From: Pseudomonas sp. KUIN-1
Lineage (GTDB): Bacteria; Pseudomonadota; Gammaproteobacteria; Pseudomonadales; Pseudomonadaceae
Direction: 5' to 3'
DNA: 64,000 nucleotides
Assembly (NCBI RefSeq): GCF_009176725.1
Contig: NZ_AP020337.1
Coordinates: forward strand, 2,542,001-2,606,000
Part shown: piece by piece, positions 55,080 through 63,353 of the stretch
Position numbering within the stretch: position 1 is the first letter of the stretch
Layout: each line of letters begins with the position of its first letter
The notes under the pieces: generated by a model
What the model saw: only the letters and a program-made list of their open reading frames with translations
Databases searched by the model: none
Told to the model about the DNA's origin: nothing
Position numbers and translations under genes: made by a program

Positions 55080-56891
55080 ATGCCGGTTTTCAAGCGTTTC
55101 ATTTCGTTCATGCAGCAGGCCTTGCGCGCCATGCATCTGGTCTGGACCACCTCCCGAGCGCTGTCCATCGGCCTGATCGTCGCCACGCTGATCGCCGGCC
55201 TGCTGCCCGCGCTGGCCGCCTGGCTCGGCCAGCGCATCGTCGATGCCGTGGTCGCTGCCATGCAGTTGCACGCCAGCGCAGGCGAAGCGCCGTTGTGGCC
55301 GGTGTTGCGCTATGTGTTGTTCGAAGCCGGTGTGCTGGCTCTGCTGGCGGCAGCACAGCGTGGGCTTTCGGTGCAGCAGGCATTGCTGCGGGTGCTACTG
55401 GGGCAGAAGGTCAATACCCTGATTCTGGAGAAGGCCCAGACCCTGTCGCTGTCGCAGTTCGAAGACTCCGAGTTCTACGACAAACTCGTGCGGGTCCGGC
55501 GTGAAGCCTCGACACGGCCGCTGGCGCTGGTGACCAAATCGTTGGGGTTGCTGCAAAACCTTATTTCGCTGATCAGCTTTGCCGTATTGCTGGTGCATTT
55601 TTCGCCTTGGGCGTTGCTGATTCTGGTGCTCGGCGCGTTGCCGGTGTTCTTTGCCGAGGCGCACTTTTCCGGCGACGCGTTCCGCCTGTTTACCCGGCGC
55701 GCTCCGGAAACCCGTCGGCAGAATTACATCGAAACACTGCTCTCCCACGAGGGCTATATCAAAGAGGTCAAGCTGTTCGGCTTCGCGCCGCTGCTGCTCA
55801 AGCGTTACCGCGACACCTTCGAGCGTCTGTACGCCGAAGACCGGCGCCTGACGGTGCGCCGTGATGGTTGGGGCTTCCTGCTCGGCCTGCTCGGCACGGC
55901 TGCGTTTTACCTGGCCTACGCCTGGGTGGTGGTCGATGCGGTGCATGGGCGGATCACCCTGGGGCAGATGACCATGTACCTGGTGCTGTTCAAGCAGGGT
56001 CAGGCCGCAGTAAGCAGCAGTCTCAGCGCCATCAGTGGTCTGTACGAGGACGGCCTGTATCTGGCCGACCTGTATGTCTACCTCGGTCAGCCGGTCACGC
56101 CGTCTGCCGGCAGCCTGACCGTGGGCGCGCAGCCCGGCGATGGCATGCGCTTCGAAAACGTCAGTTTCACCTACCCGGGGACCAGCCGTCCGGCACTGGA
56201 AAACATCGATCTGCACCTGGCGCCGGGGCGCAGCGTGGCCCTGGTGGGCGAGAACGGCTCGGGGAAAACCACGCTGATCAAGCTGCTGACGCGTCTTTAC
56301 CAGCCTGATCAAGGCCGCATTCTGCTGGACGGCAGCGACCTGCAGGAGTGGGACGAAGAGGCTTTGCGATCGCGCATCGGCGTGATTTTTCAGGACTTCA
56401 TTCGCTATCAGTTTCTGGTCGGCGAGAACCTCGGAGTCGGCGACACTCAGGCCTTCCATGATGAAGGCCGTTGGCGCGAAGCGGCGGCGCAGGGCATGGC
56501 CGCGCAGTTCATCGAACAGCTCGACAATGGCTACGCCACCCAATTGGGTCGCTGGTTTGCGGGAGGTCAGGAACTGTCCGGCGGGCAGTGGCAGAAAATC
56601 GCGCTGTCACGCGCCTACATGCGCCGCGACGCCGATATTCTGATTCTCGACGAGCCGACTGCTGCGCTGGATGCAGGCGCAGAAGCGGCGGTATTCGAGC
56701 ATTTTCGCGAGTATGCCAAAGGGCGCATGACGCTGCTCATATCGCATCGCTTTTCCAGCGTGCGCAATGCCGAACACATCGTGGTACTGGAGCACGGGCG
56801 GGTGCTGGAACGCGGTGATCATGACAGCCTGATCGCCGCCGCAGGGCGCTACGCCGCGCTGTTCGATCTGCAGGCGCAGGGTTATCGCTAG
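55080..56891 (+). CDS. ABC exporter, fused permease and ATPase
   Basis: A 603-residue half-transporter: N-terminal domain with six predicted membrane helices (about residues 20-315) and a C-terminal ATPase with Walker A GENGSGKTT, signature LSGGQ and Walker B ILILDEPTAALD. It lacks a peptidase domain. Such proteins export lipids, peptides or drugs; the substrate cannot be read and no partner gene is adjacent. It diverges from the DUF1810 gene. Confidence 0.9.
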   Translation: MPVFKRFISFMQQALRAMHLVWTTSRALSIGLIVATLIAGLLPALAAWLGQRIVDAVVAAMQLHASAGEAPLWPVLRYVLFEAGVLALLAAAQRGLSVQQALLRVLLGQKVNTLILEKAQTLSLSQFEDSEFYDKLVRVRREASTRPLALVTKSLGLLQNLISLISFAVLLVHFSPWALLILVLGALPVFFAEAHFSGDAFRLFTRRAPETRRQNYIETLLSHEGYIKEVKLFGFAPLLLKRYRDTFERLYAEDRRLTVRRDGWGFLLGLLGTAAFYLAYAWVVVDAVHGRITLGQMTMYLVLFKQGQAAVSSSLSAISGLYEDGLYLADLYVYLGQPVTPSAGSLTVGAQPGDGMRFENVSFTYPGTSRPALENIDLHLAPGRSVALVGENGSGKTTLIKLLTRLYQPDQGRILLDGSDLQEWDEEALRSRIGVIFQDFIRYQFLVGENLGVGDTQAFHDEGRWREAAAQGMAAQFIEQLDNGYATQLGRWFAGGQELSGGQWQKIALSRAYMRRDADILILDEPTAALDAGAEAAVFEHFREYAKGRMTLLISHRFSSVRNAEHIVVLEHGRVLERGDHDSLIAAAGRYAALFDLQAQGYR

Positions 56892-56988
56892 GTAAAACCG
56901 GATAAAAAGTGTTGCAGTGAATGACCAGTCGGCGTTTTATGGGAGCCCTGTTTCAAGCTGTATCTTTTTGAATCAAACGGAGACATCG

Positions 56989-58026
56989 ATGCAATTTCGT
57001 AAATTGGGCAAAACCGATCTGTCGGTCAGCGCGATCTGTCTGGGCACCATGACCTGGGGCGAGCAGAACACCCAGGATGAAGCATTCGAACAGATTCGTA
57101 TGGCCAAGGATGCCAAGGTCAACTTCCTCGACACGGCAGAAATGTACCCGGTGCCGCCGCGTGGCGAGACCTACACCAAGACCGAAAGCATCATCGGCGA
57201 GTACTTCAAGAAGTACGGCGACCGCAACGACTGGGTACTGGCCAGCAAGGTCGCCGGTCCAGGTCGCATGGATCACATCCGCGATGGCAATCCGCGCCTT
57301 GACCGCAAGAACATCACTGCGGCGCTGGAAGCCAGCCTCAAGCGTCTGAACACCGATTATCTGGACCTGTACCAGCTGCACTGGCCGGATCGCAAGACCA
57401 ACTTCTTCGGCGTGCTCGGTTACACCCACGACCCGGATGATCAGGCCGTCGAAATCGAAGAAACCCTGTCGGTACTGGGCGATCTGGTCACGGCGGGCAA
57501 GATTCGTCACTTCGGCCTGTCCAACGAAACGCCATGGGGCACCCAGCGTTTTCTGCACCTGGCCGAAACCCTCGATCTGCCACGTGCCGTCTCCATCCAG
57601 AATCCCTACAACCTGCTTAACCGCACGTTTGAAGTCGGTCTGGCGGAAATCGCCATTCGCGAACAGATCGGCCTGCTGGCGTACTCGCCGCTGGCGTTCG
57701 GTGTGCTGGCGGGCAAGTACCTGGACGGTGCACGTCCGGCCGATGGCCGTCTGACCCTGTTCGAGCGTTTCCAGCGCTACAACAATCCGCAGGCCGTCAC
57801 CGCCACGGCCAGGTACGTCGCGCTGGCTCGCGAGCATGGTCTGGATCCTTCGCAGATGGCGCTGGCCTACGTGACCAGCCGACCGTTCGTGACCAGCAAC
57901 ATCATTGGTGCCACGAAACTCGATCAACTGAAGATCAATCTGCAGAGCATCGACGTCACGCTGTCCGATGAGGTCATCGCCGGTATCGAGGCCATTCACA
58001 CCTCGCAGCCCAACCCTGCGCCATAA
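56989..58026 (+). CDS. Aldo/keto reductase (Tas-like)
   Basis: A 345-residue NADPH-dependent oxidoreductase of the Tas/YajO group. The opening MQFRKLGKTDLSVSAICLGT, catalytic Asp-Tyr region (FLDTAEMYPVPP), Lys (ASKVAG) and His (LYQLHWPD) are intact. ATG 56989 follows CGGAGA. The physiological carbonyl substrate is unknown. An SDR gene follows after an inverted repeat. Confidence 0.92.
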   Translation: MQFRKLGKTDLSVSAICLGTMTWGEQNTQDEAFEQIRMAKDAKVNFLDTAEMYPVPPRGETYTKTESIIGEYFKKYGDRNDWVLASKVAGPGRMDHIRDGNPRLDRKNITAALEASLKRLNTDYLDLYQLHWPDRKTNFFGVLGYTHDPDDQAVEIEETLSVLGDLVTAGKIRHFGLSNETPWGTQRFLHLAETLDLPRAVSIQNPYNLLNRTFEVGLAEIAIREQIGLLAYSPLAFGVLAGKYLDGARPADGRLTLFERFQRYNNPQAVTATARYVALAREHGLDPSQMALAYVTSRPFVTSNIIGATKLDQLKINLQSIDVTLSDEVIAGIEAIHTSQPNPAP

Positions 58027-58040
58027 CCTGCACTGAACTT

Positions 58041-58091
58041 AATTTCAGCCTCGCCAGTCAGCACTAATACGCTTACTCCGAGGCTGAAATT
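58041..58091 (+). promoter_or_regulatory. 13-bp inverted repeat covering the SDR ribosome site
   Basis: AATTTCAGCCTCG (58041-58053) and CGAGGCTGAAATT (58079-58091) are perfect complements with a 25-base loop. The right arm contains GAGG, the only Shine-Dalgarno-like sequence of the SDR gene, and ends one base before its ATG. It may be a translational switch or a terminator of the preceding gene (no T tract). Confidence 0.6.
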
Positions 58092-58092
58092 G

Positions 58093-58893
58093 ATGCACAT
58101 CTCACTCAAGCAACAAGTTGCAATCGTTACCGGCGCCAGTTCCGGTCTGGGCGCAGGTGCCGCACGCGCGCTGGCAGAAGCCGGTGCCGCCGTGGTGATC
58201 AACTACAACTCCAAGCCTGAACCTGCCGAGAAACTCGCCGAAGAGATTCGTGCGGCCGGGGGCAGGGCGCTGGCTGTGGGTGCCGACGTTTCGAAGGAAG
58301 AAGACGTCGAGCGGCTTTTTGCACAGACCATCGAACATTTCGGCGCGCTGGATATTCTGGTCGCCAATTCCGGCTTGCAAAAGGACGCGTCGATCGTCGA
58401 CATGTCCCTCGAAGACTGGAATACCGTCATCAACGTCAACCTGACCGGGCAGTTTCTCTGCGCCCGCGCAGCATTGCGCCAGTTCATCAAGCAGGGCATG
58501 CGCCCTGAAGTGTCACGGGCCATGGGCAAGATCATTCACATGAGCTCGGTGCACCAACTGATTCCATGGGCCGGGCACGTCAATTACGCAGCGTCCAAGG
58601 GCGGCGTCGACCTGTTGATGCGCAGCATCGCTCAGGAAGTCGGCGAACTGAAGATTCGCGTCAACAGCGTTGCACCGGGTGCCATCCGCACGCCGATCAA
58701 TGCCGATGCACGCAAGGGCGACGCCGAGAAGGAAATGCTCAAGCTGATCCCTTATGGTCGTATCGGCGAGCCTGAAGACGTCGCCAATGCCGTGCTCTGG
58801 CTGGCTTCCGATGCCTCGGATTATGTGCACGGCACCACCCTGTTCATCGACGGCGGCATGACCCTCTATCCGGAGTTCCGTGGCAATGGCTGA
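58093..58893 (+). CDS. Short-chain dehydrogenase/reductase (glucose 1-dehydrogenase-like)
   Basis: A 266-residue classical SDR. Cofactor motif TGASSGLG, catalytic Ser in MSSVHQ and YAASK (Tyr-Lys) are present; an NVNLTGQF helix follows the family pattern. Annotated relatives are glucose 1-dehydrogenases, but the true substrate is unknown. ATG 58093 lies right after an inverted repeat. Its end overlaps the GH15 gene by 8 bp, so the two are co-translated. Confidence 0.9.
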   Translation: MHISLKQQVAIVTGASSGLGAGAARALAEAGAAVVINYNSKPEPAEKLAEEIRAAGGRALAVGADVSKEEDVERLFAQTIEHFGALDILVANSGLQKDASIVDMSLEDWNTVINVNLTGQFLCARAALRQFIKQGMRPEVSRAMGKIIHMSSVHQLIPWAGHVNYAASKGGVDLLMRSIAQEVGELKIRVNSVAPGAIRTPINADARKGDAEKEMLKLIPYGRIGEPEDVANAVLWLASDASDYVHGTTLFIDGGMTLYPEFRGNG

Positions 58894-60712
58894 CTTTTCC
58901 GCAGAGGCGCAAAACCGCATCGAGGATCACGGCATCATCGGCGACATGCGTAGTGCTGCGCTGATTGCCAACACCGGCAGTATCGATTTCTGCTGCTGGC
59001 CGGACTTCGACAGCCCGTCGATTTTTACCGCGCTGCTGGACACCCCCGACGCCGGGATCTTTCAGTTGGCGCCCGATCTGCCTGACGCCAGGCGGCTGCA
59101 GATCTACCTGCCGGACACCAACGTTCTGCAAACCCGCTGGATCTCCGAGGACGCGGTGGTGGAAGTCACTGACCTGATGCCGATCGGCGAGGATCAGGAC
59201 GATCTGCCGCGCATCGTGCGCCGCGTTCAGGTGCGTTTTGGCGAGGCCACGCTGCGCATGCGCTGCCGGGTGCGCATGGATTACAGCCGTGCCGACACCA
59301 CCGCGCGAGTCGATGGTCAGGACATCTGTTTCGAAGCCGCCGGGCAACCGGGCATGCGCTTGTCGGCGGCGACGCCGTTGCGTCTCGAGCAGCACGACGC
59401 CGTGGCCGAATTCCATATGCACAAGGGCCAGACCATCGAGTTCATTCTGGGCGGGATCGACGATCCGAATGTCGCTGCTGGCCGGTGCTCGCGCTATTTC
59501 GATGACACCTTGAAGTTCTGGCGGCGCTGGTCCGGGCAATCGCAATACACCGGGCGCTGGCGTGAGATGGTCACTCGCTCGGCGCTGGCCCTCAAGCTGC
59601 TGACCTCGCGCAAGCATGGCGGCATTGTTGCCGCTGCGACGTTCGGTTTGCCGGAAACCGAGGGCGGCGAGCGCAACTGGGATTACCGCTACACCTGGAT
59701 ACGTGACGCGTCGTTCACCGTGTATGCGTTCATGCGCCTGGGTTACACCGACGAAGCCAATGCCTTCATGAGCTGGGTACGCGGACGACTGGATGACTGC
59801 TGCGAACAGACCGAAAAGCTCGGCATTCTCTATGCACTGGATGGCCACGCCGAGCTGCCGGAAGATAATCTCGATCACTTGTCCGGCTACGGCGGTGCTC
59901 AGCCGGTACGCATTGGCAACGAAGCGTACAAGCAGGTCCAGCTGGACATCTACGGCGAGCTGATGGATGCCGTGTACCTGGCCAACAAGTACGGCGACGC
60001 CATCTCCCATGACGGCTGGCAGCATGTGGTGCGTCAGGTCGACTATGTGTGCGAGCACTGGAGCGACCGGGACGTGGGCATCTGGGAAATGCGCGGCGGC
60101 GATCAGCACTTCCTGCACTCGCGGCTGATGTGCTGGGTAGCGCTGGACCGGGCACTGCGCCTGGCCTTCAAGCGTTCGCTGTCGGGGCCGTTCGAACGCT
60201 GGACCAAGGTGCGCGAGGAGATCCACAACGATATCTGGGAGAACTTCTGGAATGACGACCTGGGTCACTTCGTGCAGCACAAGGGCAGCCGCAATCTGGA
60301 TGCCTCGATGTTGCTGATGCCATTGGTACGTTTCGTCGGTGCCAACGATCCCAAGTGGCTGGCGACGCTGGATGCCATCGAGGCCGCGCTGGTGCGTGAC
60401 GGGATGGTGTTCCGTTACCGCAACGACGACGATCATGATGACGGCCTGGCAGGTGAAGAGGGCGCCTTCGTGGCTTGCTCGTTCTGGTACGTCGAGTGTC
60501 TGGCCCGTGCCGGCCGGGTCGAACAGGCGCATCTGGAGTTCGAGCAGTTGCTGCGCTACGCCAATCCGCTGGGCTTGTACGCCGAGGAATTCGACGCGCA
60601 TGCTCATCACCTCGGCAATACGCCGCAGGCCCTGAGCCATCTGGCGCTGATCAGTGCGGCCAGTTTTCTGGACCGCAAACTGGGCGGTGGACAGGCGCTC
60701 TGGCAGCCTTGA
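58886..60712 (+). CDS. Glycoside hydrolase family 15 protein (glucoamylase/trehalase-like)
   Basis: A 608-residue protein with an N-terminal beta-sandwich domain (about 1-210) and a GH15 (alpha/alpha)6 barrel. The acid region ETEGGERNWDYRYTWIRDAS and base region GEEGAFVACSFWYVECL are typical of this bacterial family, where tested members hydrolyse trehalose or alpha-glucans. There is no signal peptide, so it acts in the cytoplasm. ATG 58886 is preferred over GTG 58880 because of spacing from CGGAG. It may supply glucose to the overlapping SDR. Confidence 0.9.
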   Translation: MADFSAEAQNRIEDHGIIGDMRSAALIANTGSIDFCCWPDFDSPSIFTALLDTPDAGIFQLAPDLPDARRLQIYLPDTNVLQTRWISEDAVVEVTDLMPIGEDQDDLPRIVRRVQVRFGEATLRMRCRVRMDYSRADTTARVDGQDICFEAAGQPGMRLSAATPLRLEQHDAVAEFHMHKGQTIEFILGGIDDPNVAAGRCSRYFDDTLKFWRRWSGQSQYTGRWREMVTRSALALKLLTSRKHGGIVAAATFGLPETEGGERNWDYRYTWIRDASFTVYAFMRLGYTDEANAFMSWVRGRLDDCCEQTEKLGILYALDGHAELPEDNLDHLSGYGGAQPVRIGNEAYKQVQLDIYGELMDAVYLANKYGDAISHDGWQHVVRQVDYVCEHWSDRDVGIWEMRGGDQHFLHSRLMCWVALDRALRLAFKRSLSGPFERWTKVREEIHNDIWENFWNDDLGHFVQHKGSRNLDASMLLMPLVRFVGANDPKWLATLDAIEAALVRDGMVFRYRNDDDHDDGLAGEEGAFVACSFWYVECLARAGRVEQAHLEFEQLLRYANPLGLYAEEFDAHAHHLGNTPQALSHLALISAASFLDRKLGGGQALWQP

Positions 60713-60731
60713 CACGGTGAAGAAACGGATC

Positions 60732-60775
60732 ATGAAATGAACGTTCAACGCGTCATTCATGGTTCGTTTCATTTT
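60732..60775 (+). terminator. Stem-loop after the GH15 gene
   Basis: ATGAAATGAAC and GTTCGTTTCAT form an 11-bp stem (one G-U) with a 19-base loop, followed by TTTGCC. It overlaps the 3' end of the convergent HAD remnant. Confidence 0.5.
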
Positions 60776-60959
60776 GCCTGTAATGAATGCCCAGCTTGCC
60801 TTGCTGCAGCCAGACGAACAGGCTGAACAGCTGTAACGGATGATTACGGGTAAAAACCGCGGCGGTTTCAAACAGCATGTCGGATCGCAGCAATGTTCCG
60901 TCGAGGTCGACAACCAGCGGTGTATGAACCTCAAGAATTCTTCCTTGAATACCGGGCAT
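60753..60959 (-). pseudogene. Remnant of a UbiA prenyltransferase-HAD fusion gene (5' end only)
   Basis: A 68-codon frame with a good start (ATG 60959 behind AGGAG) encodes PLVVDLDGTLLRSDMLFETA, the HAD motif I and N-terminus of bacterial UbiA-family proteins that carry an N-terminal HAD domain and are normally about 480 residues. It breaks off after LQQGKLGIH, and the rest is missing; the final codons run through the terminator of the neighbouring GH15 gene. Most likely a deletion remnant. Confidence 0.65.
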
Positions 60960-61386
60960 GAATAGTTGCTCCTGTGAACGTGAGCGCACTATGGAACGAA
61001 AACGGACATTCGCCACTTCAATAAAGTTAAACGCTATCGATAATTCAGCCGTGCCGATGGCGTCAGAAAAATCAGCTGTTTGACACCATTCGTCACACGA
61101 CGGCTATTGATCCGTTATTCGATCAAAGACCGGAATCTGGCGGTGGCAACGGTGATGGCTGGCGAGTGCCGCGCCACCCATCGCGATCTGGCCGGGGCAG
61201 TGCGCTTTCGGCGATTCTCTGCCGATCGGTACCAGCGACTGCGCGTGACCCGTTGCAGATCCCGGCCCCGCGCGGACTGCGCTTGAGGTGTTCATTGGTC
61301 GCAGACATTAAAAAATAATGAATTTCTTCGCACTGAAGGGAGTCACCTATACTTCAAGCCACTGCTGAAAAAGGATCAGACTTTCA
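60960..61386. other. Intergenic region without a recognised gene
   Basis: A 427-bp stretch between the HAD remnant and the small protein gene. Short frames of about 60 codons on both strands have Arg-rich, family-less translations and no ribosome sites. The promoter of the small protein gene probably lies in the AT-richer part near 61300-61350. Confidence 0.6.
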
Positions 61387-61611
61387 ATGGCACTTCCAAA
61401 GCATTACCGCATTGATTATCTGCTGAATGGTTCGTTCAAGAGTTTTTATATACGAACCGAGAATATGGATAACGCTGAAGCATGGCACTGTGCAAGTGTC
61501 GACGCAGGTCTCGCGCGCATACCGAAATACCGTTTGGAGAAGGTCGCGCGGGTGTCGAAACCGTACGCCGAGCACTTCGGTGTCACCAATGTTGAGTGGG
61601 CTCAGGCCTGA
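61387..61611 (+). CDS. Small conserved protein (DUF6555-like)
   Basis: A 74-residue protein: YRIDYLLNGSFKSFYIRTEN followed by DNAEAWHCASVDAG and KVARVSKPYAEHFGVTNVEW. It resembles the small Pseudomonas proteins grouped as DUF6555, which have no known function. ATG 61387 is preceded by AAGGA. The last six codons and the stop are encoded in a perfect 32-bp palindrome. Confidence 0.75.
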   Translation: MALPKHYRIDYLLNGSFKSFYIRTENMDNAEAWHCASVDAGLARIPKYRLEKVARVSKPYAEHFGVTNVEWAQA

Positions 61612-61622
61612 GCCCACTCAAC
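61591..61622. terminator. Perfect 32-bp palindrome between convergent genes
   Basis: GTTGAGTGGGCTCAGG followed directly by its complement CCTGAGCCCACTCAAC. It spans the 3' end of the small protein gene and most of the 20-bp gap to the MFS gene stop. It may act as a shared terminator but has no T tract. Confidence 0.55.
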
Positions 61623-61631
61623 CTGCACTCG

Positions 61632-63050
61632 TCAGCGGTGAGCGATCTGCTCCAGCGCAAGATTGCGTGTGCGTGGCCCGAACCGGCCGATGGTGACGAT
61701 CACGATCAACATGCTGCCGACGATGAAGGCCAGTACGCCCGGCGTGCCGAAGTGGTCGAGAAATATCCCGATCAGCAGGCTGCTGAACACCGTTGACAGT
61801 CGGCTGAACGAGTAACAGAAGCCCACTGCGCGAGCGCGGATGTTGGTCGGGAATAGCTCACCCTGATACGAGTGGTAGCTGAAGCTCAGCCATGCGTTGC
61901 AGAACGTGATCATGATCCCGCAGAAAATCAGTCCTGCCGCGCTGGTCTGAAAGGCGAACAGGCTGCCGAAGATCATCGCGCCCAATGCTGAGCCGACGAT
62001 TTGCCATTTGTTCTCGAAGCGGTTGGCAAACTTCACGAACAGTAACGGCCCCAGCGGATAAGCCAGCGTAATCACGAACGCATAGGCCAGGCTGTGGGTG
62101 ACGCTCAGGCCCTGACCCGAGAGCAGGGCAGGCAGCCAGTTGCCGAAGCCAAAGAAACCGATGGCCTGAAAAACGTGAAACACGATCAGCATCAAGGCGC
62201 GGCGACGATAGGGTGGCTGCCACATGTCGGCAAATCGACCGTTGCCTGACAGCGCTACGTTTTCCGGTTCAGGCTCATCCAAGGGCTTGCCGTGGTCTCT
62301 GATACAGCGTGCTTCAATGCCGTCCATGATGCGCTCGGCTTCATCGAAGCGTCCCTTCTGTGCCAGCCAGCGCGGCGATTCCGGCAGCGCCGAGCGTAGC
62401 CACCAGACGAACAGGGCGAAGACTGCACTGCTGATCACTACCCAGCGCCAGCCGGAAAAACCGAAAGGGTCCTGGGGCACCAGCCACCATGACATCAGCG
62501 CGACGCTGGGCACTGACAGAAACTGAATGAAGAAGGCAAAGGCGAACGCCGAACTGCGTATGCGCTTGGGCACCAGTTCCGACAGGTAGGTGTCGATGGT
62601 GACCAACTCGACCCCCAGGCCGATACCCACGACGAAGCGCATGCCTATCACGCCCAGCGCAGAGGTCTGCAGGCCCATGATCACGGTGGCGACGGTGTAC
62701 CAGATCAGCGCGAAGGTGAAGATCGCGCGGCGTCCGTAGCGATCGGCAACCGGGCTGACGAGGCTGGCACCGAAAAACAGTCCCAGAAAGGTTGCCGAAG
62801 CAAAGGCTGCCTGATCGGAAAAGCCGAACAGACCCTGACTGCCGGTGGCGAAGATCCCGTCGCGAATCAGGCCGGGACTGATGTAGGCGGTCTGGAACAG
62901 GTCGTAGAGCTCGAAAAAGCCGGCGATGGACAGCAGGGCGACCAGTCGCCAGATGGTCGCGACCGCAGGCAGTCGGTCAATACGCGCCGAGATGTACGCT
63001 GCCCGCAACGGCTCGTTCGCGGTTGCCTCGGTATGAGGTAATGAGGTCAT
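61632..63050 (-). CDS. MFS transporter
   Basis: A 472-residue transporter with twelve hydrophobic helices and a cytoplasmic loop in the middle (about residues 225-285). The motifs DRYGRRAIF (loop 2-3) and LPESPRWLAQKGRFDEAERI after helix 6 place it in the sugar/aromatic-acid porter group. The substrate is unknown. It is divergent from the Nramp gene across 303 bp. Confidence 0.88.
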   Translation of the reverse strand: MTSLPHTEATANEPLRAAYISARIDRLPAVATIWRLVALLSIAGFFELYDLFQTAYISPGLIRDGIFATGSQGLFGFSDQAAFASATFLGLFFGASLVSPVADRYGRRAIFTFALIWYTVATVIMGLQTSALGVIGMRFVVGIGLGVELVTIDTYLSELVPKRIRSSAFAFAFFIQFLSVPSVALMSWWLVPQDPFGFSGWRWVVISSAVFALFVWWLRSALPESPRWLAQKGRFDEAERIMDGIEARCIRDHGKPLDEPEPENVALSGNGRFADMWQPPYRRRALMLIVFHVFQAIGFFGFGNWLPALLSGQGLSVTHSLAYAFVITLAYPLGPLLFVKFANRFENKWQIVGSALGAMIFGSLFAFQTSAAGLIFCGIMITFCNAWLSFSYHSYQGELFPTNIRARAVGFCYSFSRLSTVFSSLLIGIFLDHFGTPGVLAFIVGSMLIVIVTIGRFGPRTRNLALEQIAHR

Positions 63051-63353
63051 GGATGGCCATCCTGAGTTCTTGTTAAGGCCTGAATACTACTCCTTACAAT
63101 TTGTAATCATTGGTCTTTTAATGCAGTTATCGGGGTATAAAAGATGAAAAATTGTTTACTGGGTCATTTTTTTGACTTTTTATATCGGATCCATTAGGTC
63201 GCTGGAATTAAGTGAACATGAGGACGGTGCAGCGGTGACCGTGTCAGGCAGGGAGGTACGCGAAAAACAGCAGGCATGAAGCCATCAACGATGTATCAAC
63301 ATGTGTCGCAAAACTTTAGGATTGGGCCTTAACTATCTGCATGCCGGGTTCCC
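63051..63353. other. Divergent promoter region, MFS and Nramp genes
   Basis: A 303-bp AT-rich gap with no gene. A TCATTTTTTTGA inverted repeat (63164-63175) is the only symmetric feature noticed. No confident Fur, MntR or sigma-54 site was found. Confidence 0.5.

Noticed and set aside
58844..60934. Minus-strand 696-codon frame opposite the GH15 gene
   Set aside because: Shadow frame; the plus-strand GH15 protein is complete.
61080..61286. 68-codon plus-strand frame in the gap before the small protein gene
   Set aside because: Arg-rich translation, no ribosome site and no family; a similar-length frame exists on the opposite strand.
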